NCBI GenBank assembly: GCA_016705955.1
Contig: JADJKO010000012.1
Location: forward strand, 1-64,000
Direction of reading: 5' to 3'
DNA length: 64,000 nt
Source of the DNA: Flavobacteriales bacterium
Lineage (GTDB): Bacteria; Bacteroidota; Bacteroidia; Flavobacteriales_F; PHOS-HE28
Under the pieces are notes generated by a model that saw only the letters and a list, made by a program, of their open reading frames with translations, did no database searches and had not been told where the DNA came from. Both the position numbers and the translations under genes were made by a program. Positions 49,768-58,797 of the stretch are shown here, piece by piece (the first letter of the stretch is position 1; the number at the start of each line of letters is the position of its first letter).

Positions 49768-51872
49768 GCGACAACCGGCAACTGCGCGTGCGTGCGAACC
49801 TCGTCTACTTGGGCGTCGTGGCTTTCGCTGTGGCCATCGCGGTGCAGCTCTTCCGCATCCAATTGGTGGAGGGAAGCCAATGGCGCCAGAAGGCCGAGAC
49901 CGTGAGCACGGACTGGCGTACGGTGCAACCCGAGCGCGGACACATTTTTGCCGAGGACGAACACCTGCTCGCCACCAGTGTGCCGGAGTACGATGTCCGC
50001 ATGGACCTCGCCACGGATGGATTGACGGATGAACTCTTCCGCGCGAACATCGATTCGCTCGCTTGGCATCTCGCCAACCTTTTCGGGGATCGAACACAAG
50101 GGGATTACCGACGCGACATCATCGATGCGCGCAGCCGCCGCGAGCGTTACCACTTAGTGAAGCGCAATGCGTCGCACACCGATGTGCAGGTGTTGCGCAC
50201 CTTCCCCTTGTACCGTGAAGGCCGATTCAAAAGCGGACTCGTCACGGAGAAGCGATTGATCCGTGCGCGGCCATATGGTCGGCTCGCCGCAAGAAGCGTG
50301 GGCTATGTGTTGCGCGATTCCGCAGCGATGGCCATCGGTCTTGAGGGCGGTTACGACAAGTGGTTGAAGGGCGTGACGGGGCGTCGCTTGGAGCAACGTC
50401 TCGCTGGAGGTGTATGGATGCCGATCGGTGATGGCGTGGACCCTGTTCCGGGATCGGACATCCATACCACGATCGACATCAACCTGCAGGACGTTGCTGA
50501 TGCTGCGCTCGAAGCACAGCTTCGGCACAACGGCGCGCAGTGGGGTTGTGTGGTGGTGATGGAAGTGGCCACCGGTCGCATCAAAGCGATCAGCAACCTC
50601 ACGCGCACCGGCGACAGCACGTATGTGGAGGCGATGAACTACGCGGTGGGCGAGGCCAACGAACCCGGCTCCACCTTCAAGCTGCCCGCACTGATGGTGG
50701 GTCTGGAAGATGGCCTGATCAACATCACCGATACCGTGGATACCAAGAGTGGTCGCGTGCGCTACTACGACCGGATCATGACCGATGCGCACGAGGACAA
50801 GTACAAGAAGGTGACGGTGCGCCGCGCGTTCGAGCTCTCGCTCAACACCGGTATCAGCCTCGCGGTGACCAAGGCCTACGGCAAGGACCCGAAGAGGTTC
50901 ATCGAGGGCTTGAAGCGCATGCACCTGAACGAGTCCACCGGCGTGATGATCCCCGGCGAGCCGGTGCCCACGATGCGCGGACCCGGAGAGAAGGGATGGA
51001 GCGGGGTGAGCCTGCCATGGATGAGCATCGGCTATGAAGTGCTGCTGACGCCGATGCAGATCCTCACCTTCTACAACGCGGTGGCGAATGATGGCCGCAT
51101 GATGCAACCGCAATTCGTAACGCGCATCACGCGCAATGGCAAACTCACCGAGGAGTTCGAGCCCAACGTATTGAACGAGCGGATCTGTTCAGCCAGGACA
51201 CTCGCCACCGTGCGTGAGCTTCTTATTGGTGTGGTGGACAGCGGAACCGCCACCAACTTGAAGGGCGCGCACTTCTCGATCGCCGGGAAAACGGGTACGG
51301 CCAAGATCGCGCGCAACGGCAGTTACAAGCAGCACGGCGAGAGCTACCAGGCCAGCTTCTGCGGCTACTTCCCGGCGGATGCGCCGAAGTACAGCTGCAT
51401 CGTGGTGGTGAACGGACCGACCATGAGCGGCTACTACGGCAACATGGTGGCCGGTCCCATTTTCACGGAGATCGCCAACAAGATCTACAGCAATCGGTTG
51501 GAGTTGCAGCAGGAACGGACACTCGCAGCGGTGGATGGTCCTCGCACGCCGGTGAGTTTGAGCGGTCACGCCGGTGATCTGCGCATCGCCTTGGCAGGAC
51601 TGGGTGTGGCAACGGAAGTGAGTGGTGAGGGTGAATGGATGAGCACCGAAGCAGGTGACAGCACAGTGGTCCTTCGTTCGCGCACCATACTCGGCGATGG
51701 CACCGGACTCGTACCCAACGTGCTCGGCATGGGCCTGAAGGATGCGCTCTACATCCTGGAGAATCGTGGTCTGTCCGTTCGCGTGCAAGGCAGCGGCATG
51801 GTGAAGCGCCAATCGATCCAACCCGGTTCGCGCGCTGGTCGTGGATCCACCATTCTCATCGAACTCACATGA
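49764..51872 (+). CDS. ftsI: Division-specific transpeptidase FtsI (PBP3-type) with C-terminal PASTA domain
   Basis: The 702-residue class B penicillin-binding protein has one N-terminal membrane anchor (LVYLGVVAFAVAIAVQLF) and a dimerisation region with RGHIFAEDEHLLATSVP. The transpeptidase domain carries SxxK as STFK (residues 303-306), SxN as SLN, and KTG in AGKTGTAK. The last about 60 residues form a PASTA domain (VPNVLGMGLKDALYILENRGL). It crosslinks septal peptidoglycan with FtsW. Confidence 0.95.
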   Translation: MSDNRQLRVRANLVYLGVVAFAVAIAVQLFRIQLVEGSQWRQKAETVSTDWRTVQPERGHIFAEDEHLLATSVPEYDVRMDLATDGLTDELFRANIDSLAWHLANLFGDRTQGDYRRDIIDARSRRERYHLVKRNASHTDVQVLRTFPLYREGRFKSGLVTEKRLIRARPYGRLAARSVGYVLRDSAAMAIGLEGGYDKWLKGVTGRRLEQRLAGGVWMPIGDGVDPVPGSDIHTTIDINLQDVADAALEAQLRHNGAQWGCVVVMEVATGRIKAISNLTRTGDSTYVEAMNYAVGEANEPGSTFKLPALMVGLEDGLINITDTVDTKSGRVRYYDRIMTDAHEDKYKKVTVRRAFELSLNTGISLAVTKAYGKDPKRFIEGLKRMHLNESTGVMIPGEPVPTMRGPGEKGWSGVSLPWMSIGYEVLLTPMQILTFYNAVANDGRMMQPQFVTRITRNGKLTEEFEPNVLNERICSARTLATVRELLIGVVDSGTATNLKGAHFSIAGKTGTAKIARNGSYKQHGESYQASFCGYFPADAPKYSCIVVVNGPTMSGYYGNMVAGPIFTEIANKIYSNRLELQQERTLAAVDGPRTPVSLSGHAGDLRIALAGLGVATEVSGEGEWMSTEAGDSTVVLRSRTILGDGTGLVPNVLGMGLKDALYILENRGLSVRVQGSGMVKRQSIQPGSRAGRGSTILIELT

Positions 51873-53347
51873 AGCTGCTGAAGGACATCCTTTACGCGGT
51901 TCGCCTGGAGCAGGTGGAGGGTTCCACCAACACCGCCATCGAGCGGATCACGTTCGATAGTCGGCAGGTGGTCCCGTTCACGGCCTTCGTAGCGGTGAAG
52001 GGAACGAAGGTCGATGGACACGCGTTCATCGATCAAGCCGTTGAGCAAGGCGCGAGCGCCATCATCTGCGAAGTGCTGCCTGCGAAGTTGAAGGAGGGCG
52101 TCACCTACGTGCGTGTTCCGGACGCGACGGACGCACTCGCCGTTCTCGCGACGAACTACTTCGACCATCCATCCAAGCAACTGAAGCTCGTCGGCATCAC
52201 CGGCACCAATGGCAAGACGAGCGTGGCCACGCTGCTCTTCCGCTTGTTCCGATCCATGGGCCATAAGTGCGGACTCATCAGCACGGTGGAAACACGCATC
52301 GGTCAGCGGGTGATCTCCAGCACGCATACCACGCCGGACAGTGTGCGGTTGAATGAACTGCTCGCGGATATGGTCGAGGCTGGTGTGACGCATTGCTTCA
52401 TGGAGGTGAGCAGCCACAGCGTGGTGCAACGCCGCGTGGCCGGTCTGCATTTCACCGGTGGTGTGTTCACCAACATCACGCACGACCACCTCGACTATCA
52501 CGGAACATTCGCGGAATACATCAAGGCGAAGAAGGGATTCTTCGACGCACTGCCCGCCTCGGCCTTTGCACTGGTGAACGCGGATGACGCCAACAGTGGT
52601 GTGATGTTACAGAACACACGCGCTACCAAACGATCCTTTGCCGTGCGCAATGTGGCGGATCACCGTGCGCGTGTGATCGAGGACCAGCTGACCGGCTTGC
52701 ACCTGAACATCGATGGACACGATGTCTTCGCACGACTGATCGGTGAGTTCAACGCGAGCAACCTCATTGCCGTGTACGCGACAGCGCTCCTGCTCGGCGG
52801 ATCGCCGTTGGATGTGCTTACCGCGCTCAGTGATCTGGAAGCACCGCGCGGTCGGTTCCAATTGGTACGCGGTGCGGTAGTAGAAGGAAGTCCGGGCATC
52901 CTCGGCATCGTGGACTATGCGCACACGCCCGACGCATTGCGCAATGTGCTCACCACGATCAACGGGATCTGCCACGGCGAAGAACGCGTGATCACCGTGG
53001 TGGGTTGCGGTGGCGATCGCGATCGCACCAAGCGTCCAGTGATGGCCAGTATCGCTACGGAGTTGAGTTCCCATATCGTGCTCACGAGCGATAACCCACG
53101 CACCGAGGATCCGATGACGATCCTGAACGAGATGCGCACAGGCATCGCCGCTGCCGATCACGCACGCGTGTTCGTGAACGCGGACCGCAAGGAAGCGATC
53201 CGCCAAGCGGTTGCACTTGCTCGGCCTGGAGACGTAGTACTGCTCGCCGGGAAAGGACACGAGACCTACCAGGAGATCAACGGGGAGAAGTTCCCCTTTG
53301 ACGACGCTGCTGTCCTGAAGGAAACCCTTGAACTCCTCCACAACTGA
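51869..53347 (+). CDS. murE: UDP-MurNAc-tripeptide synthetase MurE
   Basis: The 492-residue Mur ligase adds the third stem residue. It has the ATP loop GITGTNGKTSV (residues about 110-120), TTPDSVRLNELLADMVEAG, EVSSHSVVQRRV, TNITHDHLDYHGTF, the MurE signature DNPRTEDP (typical of meso-diaminopimelate enzymes) and GKGHETYQEINGE near the end. It overlaps ftsI by ATGA and abuts mraY. Confidence 0.96.
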   Translation: MKLLKDILYAVRLEQVEGSTNTAIERITFDSRQVVPFTAFVAVKGTKVDGHAFIDQAVEQGASAIICEVLPAKLKEGVTYVRVPDATDALAVLATNYFDHPSKQLKLVGITGTNGKTSVATLLFRLFRSMGHKCGLISTVETRIGQRVISSTHTTPDSVRLNELLADMVEAGVTHCFMEVSSHSVVQRRVAGLHFTGGVFTNITHDHLDYHGTFAEYIKAKKGFFDALPASAFALVNADDANSGVMLQNTRATKRSFAVRNVADHRARVIEDQLTGLHLNIDGHDVFARLIGEFNASNLIAVYATALLLGGSPLDVLTALSDLEAPRGRFQLVRGAVVEGSPGILGIVDYAHTPDALRNVLTTINGICHGEERVITVVGCGGDRDRTKRPVMASIATELSSHIVLTSDNPRTEDPMTILNEMRTGIAAADHARVFVNADRKEAIRQAVALARPGDVVLLAGKGHETYQEINGEKFPFDDAAVLKETLELLHN

Positions 53348-54591
53348 TGTTGTACCACCTCTTCCAGTGGTTTGGTGACGGTGTTCCCGGATCGGGGGTG
53401 TTCAACTACATCTCCTTCCGCGCAGCGATGGCGGTCTTCGTGTCGTTGCTGATCTCGTTGTGGTGGGGCAAGGGCATCATCAACCTGCTGCGCCGCATGC
53501 AAGTGGGTGAGACGGTGCGTGATCTCGGGCTCGAAGGGCAGATGAAGAAGCAGGGCACGCCCACCATGGGCGGCCTCATCATCCTCTCCGCAACGCTCAT
53601 CCCCACGTTGCTCTTCGCGAAGCTGGACAACATCTACATCATCCTCTTGCTGATCACCACGGTATGGCTCGGTTTCATCGGCTTCGTGGACGATTACATC
53701 AAGGTCTTCAAGAAGGACAAGCGCGGACTTGCGGGGAAGTTCAAGGTCGTGGGGCAGGTGGGGCTTGGCATCATCATCGGCGCCACGGTCTACTTCCATC
53801 CGGACATCCGCACGCGTGTGGAAGTGCCGGAAGTGCTTGCGCAACAACTCGATCCGAAGGACCTGAACATCACGGAGGAGGACGGCACGGTGCATTGGAT
53901 GTTGAACCGGAAGTCGCCGAACACCACCATCCCGTTCGTGAAGGACAACGAGTTCAACTACTCCTCATTGCTGAAGCCCTTCGGCAACGAAGCGCGTAAG
54001 TACACCTGGGTGGTGTACATCCTCGCGGTCATCTTCATCATCACCGCGGTGAGCAACGGTGCCAACATCACCGACGGGATCGATGGCCTCGCCACGGGAA
54101 CGTCCGCGATCATCGTCATGGCACTCGGCATCCTCGCGTATGTGAGCGGCAACATCATCTTCTCGCAATACCTGGACATCATGTACATCCCCGGCAGCGG
54201 TGAGTTGGCGGTGTTCATCGGCGCGTTGCTGGGTGCGTGCATCGGCTTCCTCTGGTACAATGCACATCCCGCCGAGGTGTTCATGGGCGATACGGGAAGC
54301 CTTGCGCTCGGCGGCATCATCGCCACGCTGGCGATCCTCGTGCGCAAGGAGCTGTTGATCCCCATCCTCTGCGGTGTCTTCCTCGTGGAGAACCTCAGCG
54401 TGGTGATGCAGGTCTCCTATTTCAAGTGGACGAAGAAGAAGTACGGAGAAGGCCGAAGGATCTTCCTGATGTCCCCGCTCCATCACCACTTCCAGAAGAA
54501 GGGTATCCACGAAAGCAAGATCGTCTCGCGCTTCTGGATCGTCGGTGTCATGCTCGCGGTATTGTCCATTGTAACCCTCAAGCTCCGATGA
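53347..54591 (+). CDS. mraY: Phospho-MurNAc-pentapeptide transferase MraY
   Basis: The 414-residue integral membrane enzyme makes lipid I. It shows about ten membrane helices, the GTPTMGGLIIL segment, FVDDYIK (catalytic aspartates), NITDGIDGLATGTSAI, and the HHHFQKKG loop near the C-terminus. An extra loop of about 50 residues (LDPKDLNITEEDGTVHWML) before the central helices is, as I recall, a feature of Bacteroidota MraY. Confidence 0.96.
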   Translation: MLYHLFQWFGDGVPGSGVFNYISFRAAMAVFVSLLISLWWGKGIINLLRRMQVGETVRDLGLEGQMKKQGTPTMGGLIILSATLIPTLLFAKLDNIYIILLLITTVWLGFIGFVDDYIKVFKKDKRGLAGKFKVVGQVGLGIIIGATVYFHPDIRTRVEVPEVLAQQLDPKDLNITEEDGTVHWMLNRKSPNTTIPFVKDNEFNYSSLLKPFGNEARKYTWVVYILAVIFIITAVSNGANITDGIDGLATGTSAIIVMALGILAYVSGNIIFSQYLDIMYIPGSGELAVFIGALLGACIGFLWYNAHPAEVFMGDTGSLALGGIIATLAILVRKELLIPILCGVFLVENLSVVMQVSYFKWTKKKYGEGRRIFLMSPLHHHFQKKGIHESKIVSRFWIVGVMLAVLSIVTLKLR

Positions 54592-55943
54592 AGACCCTTG
54601 TGGTGCTTGGTGGACAGGAGAGTGGCGTGGGCGCGGCACGGCTCGCGCAGCAACGGGGCTATGATGTGTTCGTGAGCGATGCCGGTGCGATCAAACCGAA
54701 GTACCGCGATGAGTTGCGGGCGAACAACATCGACCTCGAAGAGAACGGCCATTCCGCCGATCGTGTGTTGAAAGCGGACGAGATCGTGAAGAGCCCCGGC
54801 ATCCCGGAGTCCGCGTCGTTGGTCGTCGCGGCGCGTGAGAGAGGTATCCCGGTGATCAGCGAGATCGAACTGGCGTACCGCTACTGCAAGGGGTCCATCA
54901 TCGGCATCACCGGAACGAACGGCAAGACCACCACCACACTACTGACACACCACATCCTGCAACGCGCTGGGGTCAACGTGGCGCTCGGCGGGAACGTGGG
55001 CAATTCGTTCGCAGCGCTCGTGGCCGATAGCGACCACGCTTGGTACGTGCTCGAGCTGAGCAGTTTCCAATTGGACGGCATCAAGGCCTTCAAGCCGAAG
55101 GTGGCCATGCTCCTGAATTTCTCGCCGGACCACTTGGACCGCTACCACTACCGCATGGAGAATTACGTGGCGAGCAAGTTCCGCATCGCCATGAACCAAA
55201 GTGCGGACGACCACTTCATCCACAACGCCGATGATGAGCTCATCGCGGCGTGGCTCGAACGCTCGCCGGTGCGCGCGCGCCGCTGGCCCTTCAGCATTCA
55301 TCGCACGCTTCCGCAGGGGGCCTGCCTCATCAACGATCGGATCCGTATCACCACGCCGGACATCCCCGGTGCCACCAACCAAACCATGTTCGACATGTCC
55401 ATACATGAACTAGCGCTGCAAGGCAAGCACAACGTGTACAACTCCATGGCCGCGGGGATCGCCGCTCGCGTGCTCGATATCCGCAAGGAGACCGTACGCG
55501 AATGCTTGAGTGATTTCCAGAACGTGGAGCATCGCCTCGAACACGTGGGCAATGTGAACGGTGTGGAATTCATCAACGACTCCAAAGCGACCAACGTGAA
55601 CAGCGCATGGTATGCGCTGGAGAGCATGACCCGGCCGGTGATCTGGGTGGTGGGAGGACAGGACAAGGGCAACGATTACGCGCAGCTCCACGATCTCGTG
55701 AAGGAGAAGGTGAAGGCCATTGTGTGCCTCGGTATCGACAACAAGTTGATCCGCGAAGCATTCGGATCACTCGTGAAGGACTTCGTGGAAACGAACAGTG
55801 CGGAGCAGTGCGTGCAAGCCGCCTACGCCCTCGCCGAGAGCGGTGATGTGGTACTGCTCAGCCCTGCCAACGCCAGCTTCGACCTGTTCGAGAACTATGA
55901 GGATCGCGGTCGCAGGTTCAAGGCCGCGGTGAAAGGACTATGA
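54588..55943 (+). CDS. murD: UDP-MurNAc-L-alanine:D-glutamate ligase MurD
   Basis: From the ATG at 54588, overlapping the mraY stop, the protein is 451 residues. Motifs are VVLGGQESGVGAARLA (UDP-binding fold), SPGIPES, GITGTNGKTTT (ATP loop), LELSSFQLDG, LNFSPDHLDRY, and the C-domain FINDSKATN with VVGGQDKGNDY and VLLSPANASFDLFENYEDRG. It adds D-glutamate to the peptide stem. A partial relative of its C-domain follows. Confidence 0.95.
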   Translation: MKTLVVLGGQESGVGAARLAQQRGYDVFVSDAGAIKPKYRDELRANNIDLEENGHSADRVLKADEIVKSPGIPESASLVVAARERGIPVISEIELAYRYCKGSIIGITGTNGKTTTTLLTHHILQRAGVNVALGGNVGNSFAALVADSDHAWYVLELSSFQLDGIKAFKPKVAMLLNFSPDHLDRYHYRMENYVASKFRIAMNQSADDHFIHNADDELIAAWLERSPVRARRWPFSIHRTLPQGACLINDRIRITTPDIPGATNQTMFDMSIHELALQGKHNVYNSMAAGIAARVLDIRKETVRECLSDFQNVEHRLEHVGNVNGVEFINDSKATNVNSAWYALESMTRPVIWVVGGQDKGNDYAQLHDLVKEKVKAIVCLGIDNKLIREAFGSLVKDFVETNSAEQCVQAAYALAESGDVVLLSPANASFDLFENYEDRGRRFKAAVKGL

Positions 55944-55967
55944 CGATCAACCCTTAATACGAACGCC

Positions 55968-56462
55968 ATGGACAAGTCGGAACCTTCTGCTTCGCTACGC
56001 ATCGTCGGTGGCCAGTTGCTGGACGCCCGTCGTGTGGCCATGTCCGTTTGGGGCCCTCACCGCATGGAGGCCGTGAAGAGCATTGATGATGTGCTCTATG
56101 TGAACGACAGCCGCGCCACTTTCCTCGACGCTACGCTGGAATCGTTGGGTGTGCTCGATCGACGCACTGTGTGGATCGTCGGCGCATGGAACGCGGACAT
56201 GGCCCAGGAGCACGTGCAGGAGTTGTTGCGCGAGCGCGTTTCCAACGTGGTGCTCTTCGGTCCTCTTGTTCAAGGCAGTGAGGAGAGCTTACCGGAGCAC
56301 GTCCACCGCACGGATGATCTGCGCATGGCCGTGTTCCTCGCACGCGAACTCGCCACGGCTGGTGAGGTGGTGCTCTTCAGCCCCGCCTGCCCGAGCAGCA
56401 ATGGTTTCGCGAACTATGAAGAGCGCGGAGCGGAATTCAAACGCGCCGTGAAGGATCTCTGA
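55968..56462 (+). CDS. Orphan Mur-ligase C-terminal-like domain (MurD-C relative)
   Basis: The 164-residue protein aligns by eye with only the last domain of the preceding MurD: YVNDSRATFLDATLESLG (MurD FINDSKATNVNSAWYALE), VWIVGAWNADM (VIWVVGGQDKGND), and GEVVLFSPACPSSNGFANYEERGAEFKRAVKDL (GDVVLLSPANASFDLFENYEDRGRRFKAAVKGL). It lacks the UDP and ATP-loop domains, so it cannot be a ligase alone. It probably arose by partial duplication of murD. It may be a regulatory or scaffold subunit; no function is known to me. Confidence 0.7.
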   Translation: MDKSEPSASLRIVGGQLLDARRVAMSVWGPHRMEAVKSIDDVLYVNDSRATFLDATLESLGVLDRRTVWIVGAWNADMAQEHVQELLRERVSNVVLFGPLVQGSEESLPEHVHRTDDLRMAVFLARELATAGEVVLFSPACPSSNGFANYEERGAEFKRAVKDL

Positions 56463-56512
56463 TCCGCTCTGCCGAGCAACGAACAACGATCAACGAACAA
56501 CCAACCACACCA

Positions 56513-57698
56513 GTGACCACGCTGCTACATCGCCTGAAAGGCGACCGGGTGATCTGGATGACGGCCATTTTCCTTGGCCTCATCGGCTTGCTCGCGGTGT
56601 ACAGTTCCATCAGTTCGTTGGCGGCGAAACGCGATGGTAGCACGTTCCACTTTCTGATGAAGCATGGCTTGATGCTGCTCTCGGGCGGTGTGATCATCCA
56701 TTACACCTCGAAGCTGCGTCATGGTGTATTCACGCCTCGCGCAATTGGCGATCTGGGTGACGGCCGGTCTGTTGTTGCTCACGTTGATCCTTGGGTCGAA
56801 CATCAACGATGCGAGTCGTTGGATCACCATTCCGATCATCGGACAGAGTTTCCAGACGAGCGACCTCGCCAAGGTGGTGCTCATCACTTACCTAGCTCGT
56901 GTTCTTGCGAAACACTACCAAGAGCCCTGGACCTTGCGCGATGTTGCCGTGCGCCTCATGCTTCCTGTCGGGTTGATCTGCGGGCTGATCCTTCCGGCGA
57001 ATTTCAGTACCGCAGCATTGCTGTTCATGGTGTGCTTGGTGCTCATGTTCGTGGCACAGGTACCGGTGAAGCATTTGGTGGTCGTGGTCGGTTCGGCGAT
57101 CCTGCTCTTCGGTCTCCTGCTCCTCATCGCGGACACCTTCCCTGATCTCCTTCCTCGCGTGGCCACATGGGCTGCACGGATCAAGGCATTCTCTGCAGGC
57201 GCAGCGGATCCCGATGCGAACTACCAAGTGGAGCACGCCAAGATCGCCATCGCCAACGGCGGCCTTTTCCCGAATGGTCCGGGAAGTGGTGCATCACGCA
57301 ACTGGTTGCCGCATCCCTATTCGGACATGATCTATGCCTTCATCGTGGAGGAGTACGGCAGCCTGTTCGGCGGTCTCGGATTGCTTTTGCTGTACACGAT
57401 CCTGTTGCACCGCGCGGTGCGCATCGCGGGCAAGTGCGAGAAGCCCTTCGGTGCTCTGGTCGCCGTCGGCTTGGGATTCCTGCTCACCATCCAAGCCATG
57501 GCGAACATGGCTGTGGCCGTGAACCTCGTGCCCGTGACCGGGCAACCGCTTCCGTTGGTGAGCATGGGTGGCACCAGCATCTGGTTCACCTGTTTGGCCA
57601 TCGGCATCCTCATCAGTGTGAGCCGCAGTTTGGAAGAGAACACAACATCGTCAACCAAGGAACCGCATGTCGAACGACCGCGAACAACGCTCGCTTAG
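56513..57698 (+). CDS. ftsW: Lipid II polymerase FtsW, reading frame interrupted at about 56722
   Basis: Codons 56513 to about 56722 encode the N-terminus and first two helices (VIWMTAIFLGLIGLLAVYSS, FLMKHGLMLLSGGVIIHY). The rest continues from about 56721 in another frame: YSRLAQLAIWV, NDASRWITIPIIGQSFQTSDLAK, GGLFPNGPGSG, PHPYSDMIYAFIVEEYG, and VPVTGQPLPLVSMGGTS. The 1,186 nt contain one extra base; removing one G of CATGG gives a continuous 394-residue FtsW. An internal ATG at 56721 could permit restart. FtsW polymerises septal glycan and is normally essential, so a sequencing error is likely. Confidence 0.85.
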
Positions 57699-58797
57699 GG
57701 TGATGATCGCCGGTGGTGGCACCGGTGGTCATGTCTTCCCCGCCATCGCCATCGCGCAAGCGGTGCGCGAGCGCGAGGTGGATACGCGCTTCCTCTTCGT
57801 GGGTGCCGAAGGAAAGTTGGAAATGCAGAAGGTTCCTGCCGCTGGCTTCCCCATTGAGGGTTTGCCGATCCGAGGTTTCCAACGTGGCGCATTGCTGAAG
57901 AACCTCGGTTTACCGTGGATGCTCATTCGCAGCATGATCAAGGCGCGTCGACTGGTTCGTGGATTCAAGCCGCATGTGGCCGTGGGGGTGGGTGGTTACG
58001 CGAGCGGTCCGTTGCTCGAAGCAGCGCAACGCATGAAAGTGCCGACGCTCATCCAAGAACAGAATAGTTATCCGGGCCGGACCAACCTGCACCTCGCTCG
58101 GCGTGCCCAGCGGATCTGTGTGGCGTTCCAGGGCATGGAGAAGTTCTTCCCGAAGGAGAAGATCCTGATCACCGGGAATCCTGTGCGTCAGGATGTGGTG
58201 AAGCTCACCGGCAAGCGTCCCCGTGGTATGGAGCACTTCGAATTACGTGATGATGCACCCGTGCTACTCATCACCGGTGGAAGCCTCGGCGCTCGCGGGA
58301 TCAATCGTGGAGTTGAAGCAGCCTTGGGTACTTGGAAGGATGCAGGATTACAGGTGGTCTGGCAAACAGGAACACCCTTCGTTGACCAAGCGCGTGCTGC
58401 GGTGAATGCATTGGGCTACAGCGATTGCAAAGTACATGAGTTCGTGGATCGCATGGATCTCGCCTATGCCGTTGCTGATCTGGTGGTAGCGCGCGCCGGG
58501 GCGATCAGTGTTAGTGAACTGTGCCTCGTCGCGAAACCCGCGATCCTGGTGCCGTTACCGACCGCAGCGGAGGATCATCAAACGCACAATGCGCGCGCAC
58601 TCACCGACCGTGGCGCCGCCGTGTTGATGCACGACACCGACACGGTGGAACAACTCGGCCCGAAGGTGTTGGAGTTGATCCGCGATGAGAAGGAACTCGA
58701 CCGCCTGCGATTGGCCATCGCGGGATCCGCCACGCATGATGCGGCACAGGCCATTGCTGCTGAAGTGATCCGACTCGCACGCACATGGAACAGCTGA
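57667..58797 (+). CDS. murG: Lipid I GlcNAc-transferase MurG
   Basis: The 376-residue GT28 enzyme makes lipid II. It has the G-loop IAGGGTGGHVFPAIAIA (residues about 14-30), VGVGGYASGPLLEAA, LIQEQNSYPGRTN, ITGGSLGARGIN and the UDP-GlcNAc site VARAGAISVSELC with PLPTAAEDHQTHNA. The start overlaps the ftsW end by 32 nt. Confidence 0.96.
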   Translation: MSNDREQRSLRVMIAGGGTGGHVFPAIAIAQAVREREVDTRFLFVGAEGKLEMQKVPAAGFPIEGLPIRGFQRGALLKNLGLPWMLIRSMIKARRLVRGFKPHVAVGVGGYASGPLLEAAQRMKVPTLIQEQNSYPGRTNLHLARRAQRICVAFQGMEKFFPKEKILITGNPVRQDVVKLTGKRPRGMEHFELRDDAPVLLITGGSLGARGINRGVEAALGTWKDAGLQVVWQTGTPFVDQARAAVNALGYSDCKVHEFVDRMDLAYAVADLVVARAGAISVSELCLVAKPAILVPLPTAAEDHQTHNARALTDRGAAVLMHDTDTVEQLGPKVLELIRDEKELDRLRLAIAGSATHDAAQAIAAEVIRLARTWNS

